This document shows, piece by piece, positions 1 to 12,054 of a stretch of 64,000 bases of DNA (its first letter is position 1; each line of letters begins with the position of its first letter). Location: positions 237,612,104 through 237,676,103 of the forward strand of contig CM069432.1 of NCBI GenBank assembly GCA_035610365.1. The letters are read 5' to 3'. The notes under the pieces were generated by a model. It was not told where the DNA came from. It saw only the letters and a program-made list of their open reading frames with translations, and ran no database searches. The stretch comes from Aquatica leii. Taxonomy: Eukaryota > Arthropoda > Insecta > Coleoptera > Lampyridae. A program made the translations under genes and the position numbers.

Positions 1-960
1 CATATTATCTTTTAGTTAGAAGTAATTTTTGCTTTTGAACCCAAGATTCCAACCAAAAGAAGAATCAAATGTAGATGAACAATTCTAGTATGATTCTACT
101 TAGTGCAGAAAAGTAGCAAATACTTCAAAATAACCAGGATGTTGCTTGCTACTACTAAGTTTGCGAAGAAACCCACACACTAATGTGCACTTCTAAAGTC
201 AAAATGGAAGTGTCCAAAATTTTCTTTTCCTAGCAGGTACCAACTCAAAATCAACTAAAAAAAAACAAGTAAAAGATAAGAAAATCTTTTCTTTTCTAGA
301 AACGTAAGAATAGTCAGCCAAAAATAAGACTGTAACACAGATTTTGTATTGTTACATCATCACGACGCGATTAAAAGTTGCTTATAATATAAACCAAGAA
401 AACCACGAACCCATAAGATCCTTCAAGCACACATTTTGAAAATTCAGTCATTATTGACATTGCACTAGTTATTGTCTAAATTTTATAGCGATCAAGTCTT
501 GTCAAATTTCAAGTATTTGTTACGTTATAAGAAGAACGAATATTTTTGAAATAAATTTTAAAAATCACTGTAGTATCAAACGATTGCATGAAATTTATTA
601 GATAGAAAGATATAACGCAATTACACAATTTACAGATATTTCACGATTTTTCTCGGATTTTTTCGAATAAGTGAGCAATAGAACGGGTAACACCAATGCG
701 TTTTCTTACAATACGCTGTAACCTTTGACCGAGTGGTTACAATAATTTTGACTTGGGGTTGATTGAAATGCAAAATAATGGTTGCAATAAGATGGATCAT
801 CGTCGTTAGGCCAAGAATCCGCGGTGTTAATCTAGATAATAATTAAAGATTTCGTATTTACCTGAACACTTTTATTCTATTCATCACAAATTAAATACCT
901 GTAATAATAGTATAGTTAAATTTTTTCGACTACTCCGGACTTATAATTTTAGTTTTTCTA
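1..960. other. AT-rich DNA without recognisable genes
   Basis: No ORF of note and no recognisable domain in six frames. The composition is AT-rich with scattered short homopolymers. I see no element ends here. Confidence 0.5.
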
Positions 961-1272
961 ATGAACGTTCGGTGCGGAGTTTTACTATTAATTTACCGAA
1001 TGTTCGTTGCAGACTTTTAATGTTATTATTTACCCAATGTCTGTTGCGGACGTTTAGTGTTAATTTTTTACTGAATGTTTGTTGCGGATTTTTACTATCA
1101 ATTGTTTACCGAATTTTTGTTGCGGACTCTTAGTGTTAATTTACCAAATACTCGTTCTGGACTTTTGGTGTTAAGTTACCGAAGGTTTTTTGCGGTCTTT
1201 TGGTGTTAATTGTTTACAGAATGTTTGTTGCGGATTCTTAGTAATAATTTACCAAATGTTCGTTGCGGATTT
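961..1272. repeat. Minisatellite, about nine degenerate units of 35-39 bp
   Basis: About nine head-to-tail units share the pattern 'aatgttcgttgcggac' followed by 'ttttagtgttaattta' and a 'ccga' or 'ccaa' junction. Units differ by substitutions and by small length changes in the T-rich spacer. No ORF runs through the array. The divergence between units suggests an old array rather than a recent expansion. Confidence 0.85.
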
Positions 1273-2575
1273 ACTAACTCAAAGCAACGCCATACGTTCA
1301 AATGACTTTAATGTTACTCTAGCAGTGATGGAAACTGGGTTTAGTTGAACATTATCGTAACTGTAAGAAATACCCATGTATTTTGCTCAATCAATTGAAT
1401 AACATCTGTTTATCAGTAAATTAGAAAAGTTGCACTGTTGTGAAATTTAGAAAATATTTTTATTAAAATAAAGCTTTAGCAGGTTCTCTAAATGTGAAAA
1501 TTATAATACCTAGGTTGACAAATATCCAAACTACTAGGAGCAACGTGGAAAGTAATTGGTGTGAGAAATATTACATAAAAAGTATTTTGAGAACTTTTTT
1601 AGATTTCATTTTAACAGAATTTAGAGATTAGTTCAAAAAAATAATGTCAAAAACCATGAAATTGTCATGGTTTCTTGCAGCGTTCCTAAAGTAACGTAAA
1701 GTAGTTGCCCATAATATAAAGCTATAAAAGTTTAAAAATTTTATAATTAATTAATCGACGTATAGATTTGCGCTGATAAATATTCTTGTTTAGACATAAG
1801 TTTTGGAATTATAGAAACGCGAGAGTCTATTTTAATGGAACAAATTATAAATGTTTCTGGTTATTTATCCTAACACACATTAGGGTTAAAAAGAAAGAAA
1901 ACCTACTTGAAACCGTAAGGTAAGTAGAAAAACTTTTTTTATAAAAACAAATTTCGATGTAAAAATTTAATTTTTTTTAAGTGGCCGAATATTGATTTTA
2001 AGAAAACCAAATCAATTAATCCTGCAACACAATCGGTGCAAGTCCGCCAGGGTTTCAAAAATTTGGTCTTTCACCACATTATCAGATACCTAAATATTTC
2101 AATTACATTATTCATGGTCATGATACTTATCGCAACTAAAATTCTAAAATCAAGTTATACTAGGGCTACTTAGTTTTTAATTTTTTATAATTTATAATAA
2201 ATACTTAATCTATTGGGAATGGTAGACATGTACATTGTAATTATACGCGAACGTAATTAGAAAATACTTATTTACAAGAGGAAAACCGGTGCAAGATCTT
2301 GTATAAGTAGTCACTCTTGCCTCTATGAAAGCAAGCTAATTTTGAATTTTAAATTTACACTAACGGACTTGTTTGCCGTAAATGTTTTTGCTTTTTTGTG
2401 TTACTTATATACCTGTTAAATTCTAAAAAAACATTAATTCTAACAATAAATGTACATATTTTATAAAAATGGTTATGGTTTTTATTTCCCTTGGCGCGCA
2501 ACTTTAAAATTATAAAAAAAATTAAATAAGTAAAAATTAATATATTGAAAAAAAAAAAAAAAAAAAAAATTTTTG
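1273..2575. other. AT-rich DNA, no gene seen; A-tract near the end
   Basis: Nothing coding is visible. A run of about 20 A residues lies near 2548-2569, directly before the short LTR-like repeat that starts at 2576. Confidence 0.4.
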
Positions 2576-2643
2576 TGTAACGCGCGTTCCAACTTCCGCA
2601 TTAGAGTTACCGATATCCGCCTTGAGTTATCGTTTCTCTTACA
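2576..2643 (+). repeat. Short LTR-like direct repeat, left copy (68 bp)
   Basis: The segment begins TGTAAC and ends TTACA and matches a second copy at 5406-5481, sharing the central pattern 'ccgcat.agagt..ccgata.ccgc' and 'atcgtttctc'. TG..CA ends are typical of LTRs. At 68 bp it is much shorter than a normal gypsy LTR, so it may be the end of a longer, eroded LTR or a different kind of repeat. A primer-binding-site-like stretch follows at 2649. Confidence 0.45.
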
Positions 2644-2648
2644 CATTA

Positions 2649-2666
2649 TGACGCCCAACGTGGGGC
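2649..2666 (+). other. Primer-binding-site-like sequence
   Basis: The stretch 'tgacgcccaacgtggggc' lies 5 bp after the LTR-like repeat and resembles the tRNA-complementary sites that follow 5' LTRs of gypsy elements. The tRNA identity was not checked. Confidence 0.4.
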
Positions 2667-3084
2667 CCGAGAATTAAATGCCATTTTTATAGCCATTACT
2701 TCAGTAATTGTCAGTAATTTATACTTCATATTTAACTTGAAGGGTATTTATTCTAACGATAAATTTCACAATATTCAAGAACGCTGTTTACCAGCTAAGT
2801 TAGTAGAAAAAAATTAAACCCTAACATGAAAAACTCTTATTCATTTTCGGGCGATTCTAAAACAGAATTATCATTTTTTTTTTATAAATAGAGGAAAGCA
2901 AAACTTGTCAAAATTTAGAACTTGTACCAAACTATGTAGGTGTAAACTAGAAGCTCGCTTTAGTCACATCAATCGCAGTATAACTCTTAAAACACCTCCG
3001 CTGACGAAAATTCAATTCAGTCACGAGCATTAAACGATTGTAATTAGTAGTATTTACAAGGACTCTGAGATCTCCAGACCTGTG

Positions 3085-3655
3085 ACGAAAGTTTAATTAG
3101 AATAGTATATTAAAACACAAGTTACAGAATGAACGCGCTTCAAGCACGAGACCGGGTTTCATACACGAGCCACGCAGCGGTGAGTTTATGAAGCGGTCGA
3201 GTGATTGAAACGTATTCTATGACGTGTGTTTTATACTATTTTCTCTATTTTGATACAATAATTAATATTTTTCGTATAATTTTAATTTTAAAACAACATT
3301 GGGAAACTTTATTATTTTATTGAATTGGCAACACTTACACTTTGACATATTGAAATTTATGTGTTAACCTAAAATCATACGAAATTATCTCTTTATACCT
3401 TTATAAGTAAATAAATTTGAATTAATAAAACGTGTTTATTTTATTTTGGCGTCAAAATTGGAATTTCAATTGTTCAATTCCAATAATTTTGATTTCTTTT
3501 TTATGTAACGTCAACTTACGATGCAGAGATACAAACTTTGAAAAAACTAACATTACTAAAATTCGTGTAAGAATTTGCTTATTCTTACACGGATTTTAGT
3601 GTAAGAATGGCTAATTCTCATGTCGAAATAGATAAATTATTTTTCTTCAACCGAT
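3085..3655 (-). repeat. Dispersed 0.55-kb repeat, copy inverted relative to 13143-13976
   Basis: This segment aligns, reverse-complemented, with roughly 13157-13711. Shared landmarks are the 'gttacagaatgaacgcg' block, a GC-rich hairpin around 'gccgcgcagcgg', and the 'gtgtaagaat.gctaat' block. Both copies contain an imperfect hairpin of about 100 nt. This copy has about 20 extra bases near 3575 and lacks the clear outer inverted repeat seen on the other copy. It appears to have been inserted between the LTR-like repeat at 2576 and the gag remnant at 3880. Confidence 0.75.
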
Positions 3656-3879
3656 TTACAACCTAATGACATTTCTGTGCACACGATAAGAAATAAAGCC
3701 GTTTCTGTCAAGAACTTGAACGCTGGTGTTATATTTATTTCAACTGGAGACGTAAGACTAAATTTTACGGATAATTTTCCTGTTAAGTCTACTACCACAA
3801 TAGATGATAAACCTATTCACACTTTTACAATTCCTCAGACATATTTTACGTCGCCTCATGAAATGCGTAGTGTTAATTG

Positions 3880-5200
3880 GGCTGTTTGTTCTTCTTTACC
3901 TTCTACATTTCAGTTAGTCGCTGGAATCTAAAATTTTCGAGAGACAAGGATAGTATAAGAGTTAATGAACTTATACAAAAAGTCAAAGAATTGATAACTA
4001 GAAACTTATCTGAAGTACAACTAATTAATAGCGAGGTGGATCTCTTTAAAGGTTCAGCATTAATTTAGTATCGGGCTATACGACATACAATTATTATTTG
4101 GAACGAGTTGTCTCGATTAATTTGTACAGTTTTTCTTTCTTTACATTATGAAGATGAATTGTGAGAAGAAATACATAACCGTAAACAAGGTTTCGACGAA
4201 AAACCTCGTGTTTTTATAGCGGCGATGATCAATCTTTCTCAAAAACTTTCTAATTTACCTGCAGATGCTGTTGTGCTCAAATACATATTAAACAATCTTC
4301 ATCCGTATTACTCAAATCACCTTGCACTAACGACTATTTTATCGGTAAAGGATTTGCAAAAGTTTGAGCCAGCGGTTAAAAGAATCACGAAATAGAACGA
4401 AAAAAATTTACCTGCTTTAGAAAATGATTTAGATAAATATAAAAACAAAGCGTCCATAAAATATCAACTAGTGAACCTAAGTTATTAACATCTCCCTCTT
4501 GTAGAGTTAATTTTGAGAGTTCAAAAGATAGCAAAACTCGATATGTTTGACATTTTAACAACATGGTGTGCTGTATCCTGTACCGGCTTCAAAACTTTAC
4601 ACACATGTACCAATAAGAGTTGGCAAAATTAACTTTCTAAAGTAAAAGAGTTTTATCAAAGTAAATGTTTTGACAGTTTTGTTTTTTTTCAAACTGATAA
4701 CCATCTATTTATTAATGTTTGCATATCGGAAGTTAAAATTAAGGCATTGTTAGACTCGGGTGTTAATAAAACTATTTTAGTAAAAGTAGCGTTGCATTTA
4801 ATCGATGAATTAGATCTTCATTTTACTAATACTAAAGATAATGTCGTTGAAACGGGTACGCTTTTATTTCAAAGTGCTCCCGTTTGGCCTTCATAGCCTC
4901 AATAGCACTCAAACACTCCGGAGGTTGCTTCTCCCACGTTTGCTTTACATATCGATACGTTAGAGACTCTATGCATACGCTTAAAAGATTCTGGTTTAAC
5001 TATTAATTAGGAAAAATGCAAATTTTGTAAATCTTCCTTAACTTATCTGGGTTTTGTTATTGATAGACTGCGTACGGATCAAAAAAAAGTAAACGCGATT
5101 TCAAGGCCAAAAACGTAACCGAAGTTGTTGGCTTAGCTTCCTGGTATCGTCGGTTTATACCTGATTTTTTTACGATTGTTTTTTCCATTCTCTATATAAT
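3880..5200 (+). pseudogene. Decayed Ty3/gypsy remnant: gag, protease and RT pieces
   Basis: Three blocks appear in element order with several frameshifts and stops. Around 3925-4500 is a capsid-like gag region (residues such as INSEVDLFKG, then KYILNNLHPYYSNHL). Around 4700-4860 is a retropepsin-like stretch with ALLDSG. Around 4900-5130 is the end of the reverse transcriptase with GLTIN.EKCKF and LGFVI, after the catalytic region. Most of RT, RNase H and integrase are missing. LTR-like repeats lie at 2576 and 5406. It cannot encode working proteins. The family call is by motif only. Confidence 0.7.
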
Positions 5201-5405
5201 AAAAGGGTAGAAGAGAAACCAATAATATAACGTGGTCGAAAGACTACACGGGTAGTTACATCAGTATGATTTTGAAATTCTTCATAGGAAAGCAAAGTTA
5301 AATATGGTTCCAACGCTTTATCTAGAGCGCCGTTATAAATTCATTCATTTAACTTGATATTTAGATTTAGATCCTTGGTACTGGTTAGTACAAATAAAAA
5401 AAAAT

Positions 5406-5481
5406 TGTAACCCATGACCCAGTCTCCGCATCAGAGTAGCCGATAACCGCTTTGTGCTATCGTTTCTCCCCGGGCGTTACA
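5406..5481 (+). repeat. Short LTR-like direct repeat, right copy (76 bp)
   Basis: Begins TGTAAC and ends GTTACA, an exact 6-bp inverted match, and aligns with 2576-2643. It lies downstream of the RT remnant in the same orientation, as a 3' LTR would. An A-run precedes both copies. Confidence 0.45.
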
Positions 5482-7860
5482 TTCTGCTTAATAATTGCCT
5501 TTGCCAAAAAATTGATATCAAAGTGTATACAAATATCTTCTCAGAGGATTACAGCACTGACTCATACTTATCAGAACTGAAAGGGAAGTTAAAGTTATAA
5601 ATAAAAAGTGAGAAAACGCCAAGAAGAACAGAAAATCAACATTTGCTTTAGCATATGAAAAGGCGTCGCTCAACATTCAAAATTTTAGTATTATTTGTTT
5701 TGCATAAATAAATGTTCTTGTATTATTTTATTATTTGTTAACAATTTATTTTAAATTTCTACATAAGAATAAGAAAAAAAATTGTATTCCATAAAGAAAC
5801 TTTATTGGTGAAAGGTGATATTTACAAAAATTGTAAAATTTTCAATAATCCAAAATATAAAGGAAACAAATATATAAATACAATCAACTTTTATTATTAC
5901 GCGAAATTAAAATTAAAAAAGAAAAATGTTGATTGTTGAAACATTTCGATGTTACCGTTGAAAAGTAATTGCTAAACTTTTATCGTAGAAGGAAAAAGCC
6001 ATTTATAATGTTAACTATTTTGTAGCAATTGTAATATTTGTGTAAAATTGGAATGATTTATACGAATACAAGTTCAGAATTGTAACTGCCAAACTCATAC
6101 ACCACACTTCTCCTCATTAGGTGTTCCTTACAATTTACGACAAGGTGTGAGAATAACATTCTGCTTCTGTCACGTATGTATGTATATCTTTACTTTGTGT
6201 TATGTATACATTATGTTTTTAGAACGAAATATGAGGTCAAGATCTTTTCAATTAAAATATATTAATATTGTCTCTTATTTAATTTAGTAAAAATGTGTTT
6301 TATTATGAGTTATTTTGCTGAAATTAAATGATAATATTTGTATTAAATTTCATAAATATTTGTAGATGTTTTAATACGATTTTATAAAGCAATGTTACAT
6401 GTGTTATTCATTTAAACGTAATATTTAAAGAAGTAAAGAATTAATTTAACAACTATTTTACAAAACATTTAAAACAAATTTTGTATTTTTTATATAAAAT
6501 TTTATTATAAACACAATAAAATTATAGCAACCGATTTTTTTATCATTTCTAGTAATTAATAATCGAGACTTTATTGTTTTATTTTTTATTTTTTTTATGG
6601 TTTTGACAATATCAATGATTGCAACAATTTTTAGCTTTAAGCAATTTAAGGCTAGAATTTGTTTATTTTATCTTTATTTTTACTCTATTTTATATTGTTG
6701 TATATTGTTATTTTAATGTTATTTGTTTATCAAAATTGAAATGATTTTATTTATTAGATTTAGGACATTTATTATTTTCGCCTATACTTCATTTCATGTA
6801 TTTTGAATTTGTTTTAATGGATTTTAGACTGATTTTAATAAGTTATTTTACGTTTTTGAATTGAACTTCATAATTCGAAGTTGTTGATGAGGTTTTGTAT
6901 TTTGTTACGCCGTGAATCATTTGATTCTGCGATTTTGTTTATTGAGCATTTTTCTTTGTCTGATCGAAATTCCAGTGGTAATTGATGTTTCCCTTCTGAG
7001 ATACAATCGTAATTAAATATATTTTAGCCGTTTGTTTATTTCGAGTTAGTTTAAAAGTTCTTTGCTTTAAATGCATTCTTAGTGCAGTCGTACTTGATTT
7101 TTTTGGTTAATCGTTTAGATTACATGGAAAATTAAGGCATTATCTTAATTTATTAAGAAGTTTAAATCTTATGACCGTCTTGTAATATAATATTTTGTCA
7201 ATTTGACATTTTCACGTAGTTACCAAATGCCGTGATTCAATACTACGATTTTGACGTTATTTGATCTGTTTGATTTATTGATTTCCCAATTCTGATTTTA
7301 TTTTTGTAATAAATGTTAAATTGTTAAATGTAACGAAGCTTTTATTCCGTCGGCCTTCGCGTATGCAAATTTTTACAGTATTTCAGATTTTTCGTGTGAT
7401 ACACTCTTAAGGTAAGTCCCATTTGAGTGTATCTATTTGAAGCGGACTCGTAATTGGCAAGGGCCTCTAGTCCATTGAGCTTTTCTCCTTCCTGGCGCCC
7501 TTCGATATTGACTTTTTGATTTTGTGTTTTTCTCAAGTTTTCCAAATCTATCACAAAATTTTGAATATAACCGACCCCGTCTGCACCGGCATAACACCGT
7601 TTGTGTTACTTTATTTCAGGCAAATGTCTTTGTGACCTCTTTTGCATGTAACAAATTCCTGCGATCCTATTGGCCAAATTACAGCTTTTTTTACACAGTT
7701 ACAAATATTATTGTTTGTTTACTACGCCATTTTGCTTTTCTATCGTCTTGTAACTTTTGTGTTAATATTGCGTTGTAAATCTCTACGTTCACGTATTTAA
7801 TTAAAAAAGTTCTTCTGTGAGCTTAGAATTTTTTATTACGATATTTGATAGATTACGCAA
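5482..7860. other. Very AT-rich stretch, no gene supported
   Basis: ORFs here are short (up to 84 codons) and have no recognisable motifs. 7430-7700 is less AT-rich and contains an ATTGGCCAAAT sequence at 7668. It may be a 5' flank of the transposase remnant that follows, but nothing proves promoter activity. Confidence 0.35.
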
Positions 7861-8290
7861 TGCCGAGTACCAGTAGTGTGTTTAAACAAACGACAAAACT
7901 TAGCGGTGCATAATTATTATGTACAAGAAAATTATGGCTGAAGACTGTTGTTATTGTATAATCTCCAAAGTAGCAGGTATGTTTTGTTTACGGTATAAAT
8001 TGAAAGTTTTAACTTGTAAATTTTTTGTAGGCATTGCAAGATCAATTGTGTATCGTGTTTTAAAAGAATATAAAGTTACTGGAAGTCTTCAACATTGTGA
8101 TGACTGACTTGAGAATACAGTTAAAAATAATATTCAAAGAACAGTAAACGGAATCTTTTTCGAAATTCAAACCCCGACACTGGATAAAATTAGTAATGCT
8201 TTAAAAAATTGGTTACAATAAAAAAATATCACATTTGAACGAGACCTTGTTTGGTCGGAACTTTTACCCTTAATACATCTACACAAGGAT
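7861..8290 (+). pseudogene. Decayed transposase-like HTH protein, N-terminal part
   Basis: A start-like segment at 7861 (MPSTSSVFKQ) is followed by a frame change, then KVAG at 7919-7976. A likely 54-bp intron (GT at 7977, AG at 8029-8030) joins in frame to IARSIVYRVLKEYKVTGSL, a helix-turn-helix-like region. After an in-frame stop at about 8105 the same frame continues with TPTLDKISNALKN and later ERD.VW pieces. This pattern resembles an insect transposase-like family with an N-terminal HTH and a DDE domain. The DDE part is not recognisable here. Called from memory of the family pattern, so moderate confidence. Confidence 0.42.
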
Positions 8291-8869
8291 CAACAGAATG
8301 GAATAGTCAATAATTTGAAAGAATCGCTGATATTATTTATTATTAATGATACGACTTCAATCCGAATCTAACATTGAGTAGTTTGCATGTTTTGCATTAC
8401 TTTTTAATGTATTTAAATTGTATGACTTTCTATTCTGGGTGATTGATGAGTGTTGTATTTATTTATGAATATATTACTGGTTATTTGTAATACATAATTT
8501 TGTAATTTGTGTCATTTTGTTACTTTCATTATGATTTACGAATTTTACTATAATCAATTGACAGCGCTATAGCAATTACATTTCAGCCAGAGTTACCCCA
8601 AAGACATTTTTTTATACGTACATATAATTTCTAAAATTATATAAGCCTACTGCTTTTTAATTTAACGCCTCAAATTATTTGGTTATTTATCTGGTGACTT
8701 TTAACAGTGTAAATCAATCTTTTGCAATCGCTCCTCATAGTTATTAAATAAGGTGTAGGTCATGGTCACGGGCAAAACGGGTTTTAATGAAGTTTCTGTA
8801 GCATATTTAATAAGTTATGCAGGACAAACATATTTTGTGATTGTTTATTTGAGAGAACATCAATATATT
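8291..8869. other. No gene seen
   Basis: AT-rich sequence between the transposase remnant and the LINE fragment. It may be decayed flanks of either. No end repeats could be assigned. Confidence 0.35.
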
Positions 8870-9545
8870 TATATTACTGCAATTTTGGGTCTAAATGAAA
8901 ATCCAGGTAAATGAGCTTGCATTATAGAAGTTGTTTATAGTTTCATGACTAAAAATCATACTAACAGTTTTTGCCTTGTTTAGTTCTAGTTTATTATTTT
9001 GAAACCAATGTAGTATTTTTGATTGTACCTCTAATAATTTGTATAGTTCTGTCACCTGCAAAAAGTATAAAATATGCCAAGTCGTAAAGTACTCTAATAT
9101 TTACTGTTTCAACCGTTGTAGAAGTCTCGTTTAGGAACGTCTATTGCTTTATATCTTTAAGGTAACTACTAATCAGCTTATAAATAATGTAATCAGTAAT
9201 GTAAGTTTTGCAATTGCAATTTGTGTATAAGCAATTTGTGAGATTAATGCTTTATAAAGACCACACAAAAGTGATCCTACGTATTTTCTTTTTTCTTTGC
9301 CGTTTATTGTTACACTTAATAATTTTTATTGCATCATTTTTTGATTGATGTGCTTTGAAACTAAACTGTCTATAATAAAATAAATTGTATTTTTCAAAAT
9401 ATCGATTGATCTGCAATTTTATTACAGTTTCAAACATTTTTGTAATTATTGGAACAAGTGATATTGGCTTGAAATTATTTGGCTTAACAGTAGCTCCTTT
9501 ATGTACAGGAATTACTTTTGAAATCTTCTAAGAATTTTTTTGTAA
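8870..9545 (-). pseudogene. Non-LTR retrotransposon RT fragment (LINE), decayed
   Basis: Read on the minus strand from 9545, the sequence gives KVIPVHKGATVKPNNFKPIS and KMFE.VI...INRYFEKYNL...QF.F, the standard opening motifs of a LINE reverse transcriptase. An internal deletion of the middle region follows. Near 9060-8900 come LAYFILFAGDRT (in place of the FADDT catalytic motif) and LYKLLEVQSKI..WFQNNKLELN.AKT, again typical after the active site. Stops and frame changes are frequent. The clade (CR1-like or other) is not decided. It abuts the dispersed repeat at 9546. Confidence 0.65.
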
Positions 9546-10510
9546 CTTAACTGCTAGCGACTAACTCAGTTTGATTCCGTGATTGGGTTGTAGGTTTATA
9601 ATTATAAAGTAATATACAAAAGCGCTAAAATGGCGAAAGATTAGGATGGGAGATGCCGTTTGAATCTATCCAGATCTGAAAGAGAACCAATGACAAAACA
9701 CAGATTGTCACAACGAGTATATTTATTTTATTACATAAACAGGAGAAAAGAGAAGAAGATACACTTACATAGGTGCGATCAAACACTAAAACGTAGATCA
9801 AAATCACAGACAATAGTTCTTGAAGTAAGCCCTCTTCCATTGGGGAACACGTCGTACAAAAAATTGTCAACATAACATTTACAGCCTAAAAGAATAAATT
9901 TACATATATAAATTACGTTACAAAAATACATATCTTTATAATGCAGAAAACCAGAGCGGACCGTCTAATAATATGTTACGCACAAAGAAAAGTTTTATAG
10001 TTAATTGTGACAACAACCTGATATGTGGATAGAATCATGTGTACAACCGATTAACAACGTAAATGAAAAGAATTAAAATAGGAGATATAATCATCAGTGT
10101 TCTTTTGAAAAATGCAATTAGCTAGCAGCACCTTCCCAGAGTTTCCTAAAATTTGCTGAAATATAAAAAATACGTACATACAGTGTTATCACAAGTAAAT
10201 AAATGCGCCAAGTTTCCCCTAAATAAATTATCTTATTTCGATAAGTGAGTCTCCCAATACGGTTAAAACTATATTAATTTAGTCAACGTTTTGATATCTT
10301 CAATCAGCGTAGCGTGACGTTATCGTAGAAATTTTCCCAATAAACAAAACGGGTTTTGCTATCTCCACATTAATGGAATAGCGTGTGGGTATCTAGAAAC
10401 CGCTAATGGCAATACGGGATAAACTAAGTAAATCACAAAAACAAATTTTTACAAAGCAGCAAAATGACTACACCCATTTATACCATGGATGAATGTGAAT
10501 AATTACAAGT
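9546..10510 (-). repeat. Dispersed ~1-kb repeat D, copy 1
   Basis: Aligns along its length with 39430-40450 and partly with 36655-36960, all in the same orientation. Shared landmarks are 'gactaactcag', 'gaaagagaac.aatgacaa.acacag', 'gcgccaagttt' and a TATAAA-like box near the high-coordinate end ('tttataccatgg' here, 'tttataatgtg' in copy 3). Read on the minus strand, the TATA-like box comes first and an AATAAA-like stretch later, as in an LTR. No coding sequence is visible. It may be a solo LTR or a noncoding element. Confidence 0.7.
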
Positions 10511-12054
10511 AAAAACTTTACACGGCACGTACATTAAAACATGTACAAAGCGTAGCACAAATACCGAAAAAACAAGCCCATCGATGTTTCGTTGTCAAAC
10601 ATTAATAAATTGACATCAATCACCGTCAATGAAGCGGGAAATGGGTGTTTCGTGAATAAATCCTATACGGTACAAACATCATATCAAAACACTTTTAATA
10701 TAACAAAGTACGTCAGGAAACCTTTCTTTATTTAAGATAAGGTTTAATAATTTTTTTTAGAATTAAAATTAAATTTACAATTTGTTCTATTAAAAAAGTT
10801 GTTTTGTTTTAAATATAAATAGACAATATTGTTACCTCTACAACGCATGATCTGATAAGTTTGGGTAAAAAACATTGGCCACATAGTTTTTATCAAAATT
10901 TACTAAGATGGTATCCGTAAAGTTTTTCAATATTGTTTTGTCTTTAATTGTTAATTTAAAAGAATATGAATTTATTACATCAACGAACCTTGATCTAACT
11001 TTAATTAACTAATCAAATTAAGATATTTAATTCCGGCACCTGCACACGTCCTAATTATCGACCCCAAAGGAAGAATTAATTGGGAAATAGTAATAACAAT
11101 TCCTGGAGATAACAGACACGTGGAAGTGACCAAATTTGCTTCAATAATACAAGCAAATTTTAATTGCACCGTAAAATGGAAATGCATTCTTACCCCTGCG
11201 AATCTCTTACATGTAACACATTGAAATTGTAATTGACTTGCCCATTAATAGCGAGAATGTTCCAGGTCTAACTTGTAGATGACATTTACGACTAGGCAAT
11301 ATTCATAGAGCGCGCGAAACTATACCAAAGTTTTTTAACATTGTAATTTAAATTATTTTTACACATAATTAGTACTGAGGTCGACAATAATTTGATACTA
11401 CTTTGTAATTGTTAACGATAAAATCGTTAATTTCATTTGTATCCAAAAAATGTTCATATAAACTAATAATGTTATATTTATTATTTGTACTTAAAAATCA
11501 TTCTAACTTGAGCTTGGAGATCATTTTTTTACACTAGGTGTTTTGCAATTCGTGATTGAACAAATATTTGTTTAAGGTAAGTCGAGGTAAGAACAGATCT
11601 GATAATATTGATAATAAAGAATGATAATAAATAATTCTGTACAGCATTTTGTAGTCGATAACGTTATCTTACACTAATCCATTCGGCGCGCACTTCTAGT
11701 TACACATGGTTGTACTGCATGCTGATAAGTGATTTAGTGTCGTTTTAATATTTACTTGAGTTACTCGGTCTTTCCCCATGACATACAAGTTCTTGATTAA
11801 GGTAAGTACACTCGTTTCTCAGTTATCATTAACTATGTCTCTATTGCTTGGTTAGTTATAGTGATGAATAGACTTAAACTGAACATTTTTAGCATAATTT
11901 TTTTAATTGCCGATTTTGCATCTTCTAATTTTTACTTAGGGCAAGAACAAATATATTAATATTATTAGTCAGATCTAACCACATGCATCTATTAATGAAC
12001 TGACGCTAAGTCAATTTTTGTTCTCTTAATTAAGTATCAAAGAATAAAATAAGA
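10511..12054. other. Mostly AT-rich; one unexplained ORF at 11011-11223
   Basis: Apart from an open frame at 11011-11223 (listed separately) nothing coding is seen. The 5' end and inverted repeat of the Tigger-like element that follows should lie here but were not recognised. Confidence 0.35.
11011..11223 (+). other. Open frame of about 70 codons without ATG, unknown
   Basis: From the stop before 11011 to the TGA at 11221 the plus frame is open with codon-like, less AT-rich sequence (VLIIDPKGRINWEIVITIPG, then KFASIIQANF). There is no ATG start and no clear splice pair, so it could be an exon, a decayed mobile-element piece, or chance. No family recognised. Confidence 0.25.

Noticed and set aside
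961..1272. CRISPR-like array
   Set aside because: Units are contiguous and diverged, with no unique spacers of regular length. This is animal DNA and no cas-like genes are present.
7342..7554. 70-codon minus ORF
   Set aside because: The residues look protein-like at first (IDLENLRKTQNQ), but no family was recognised and the frame is short.
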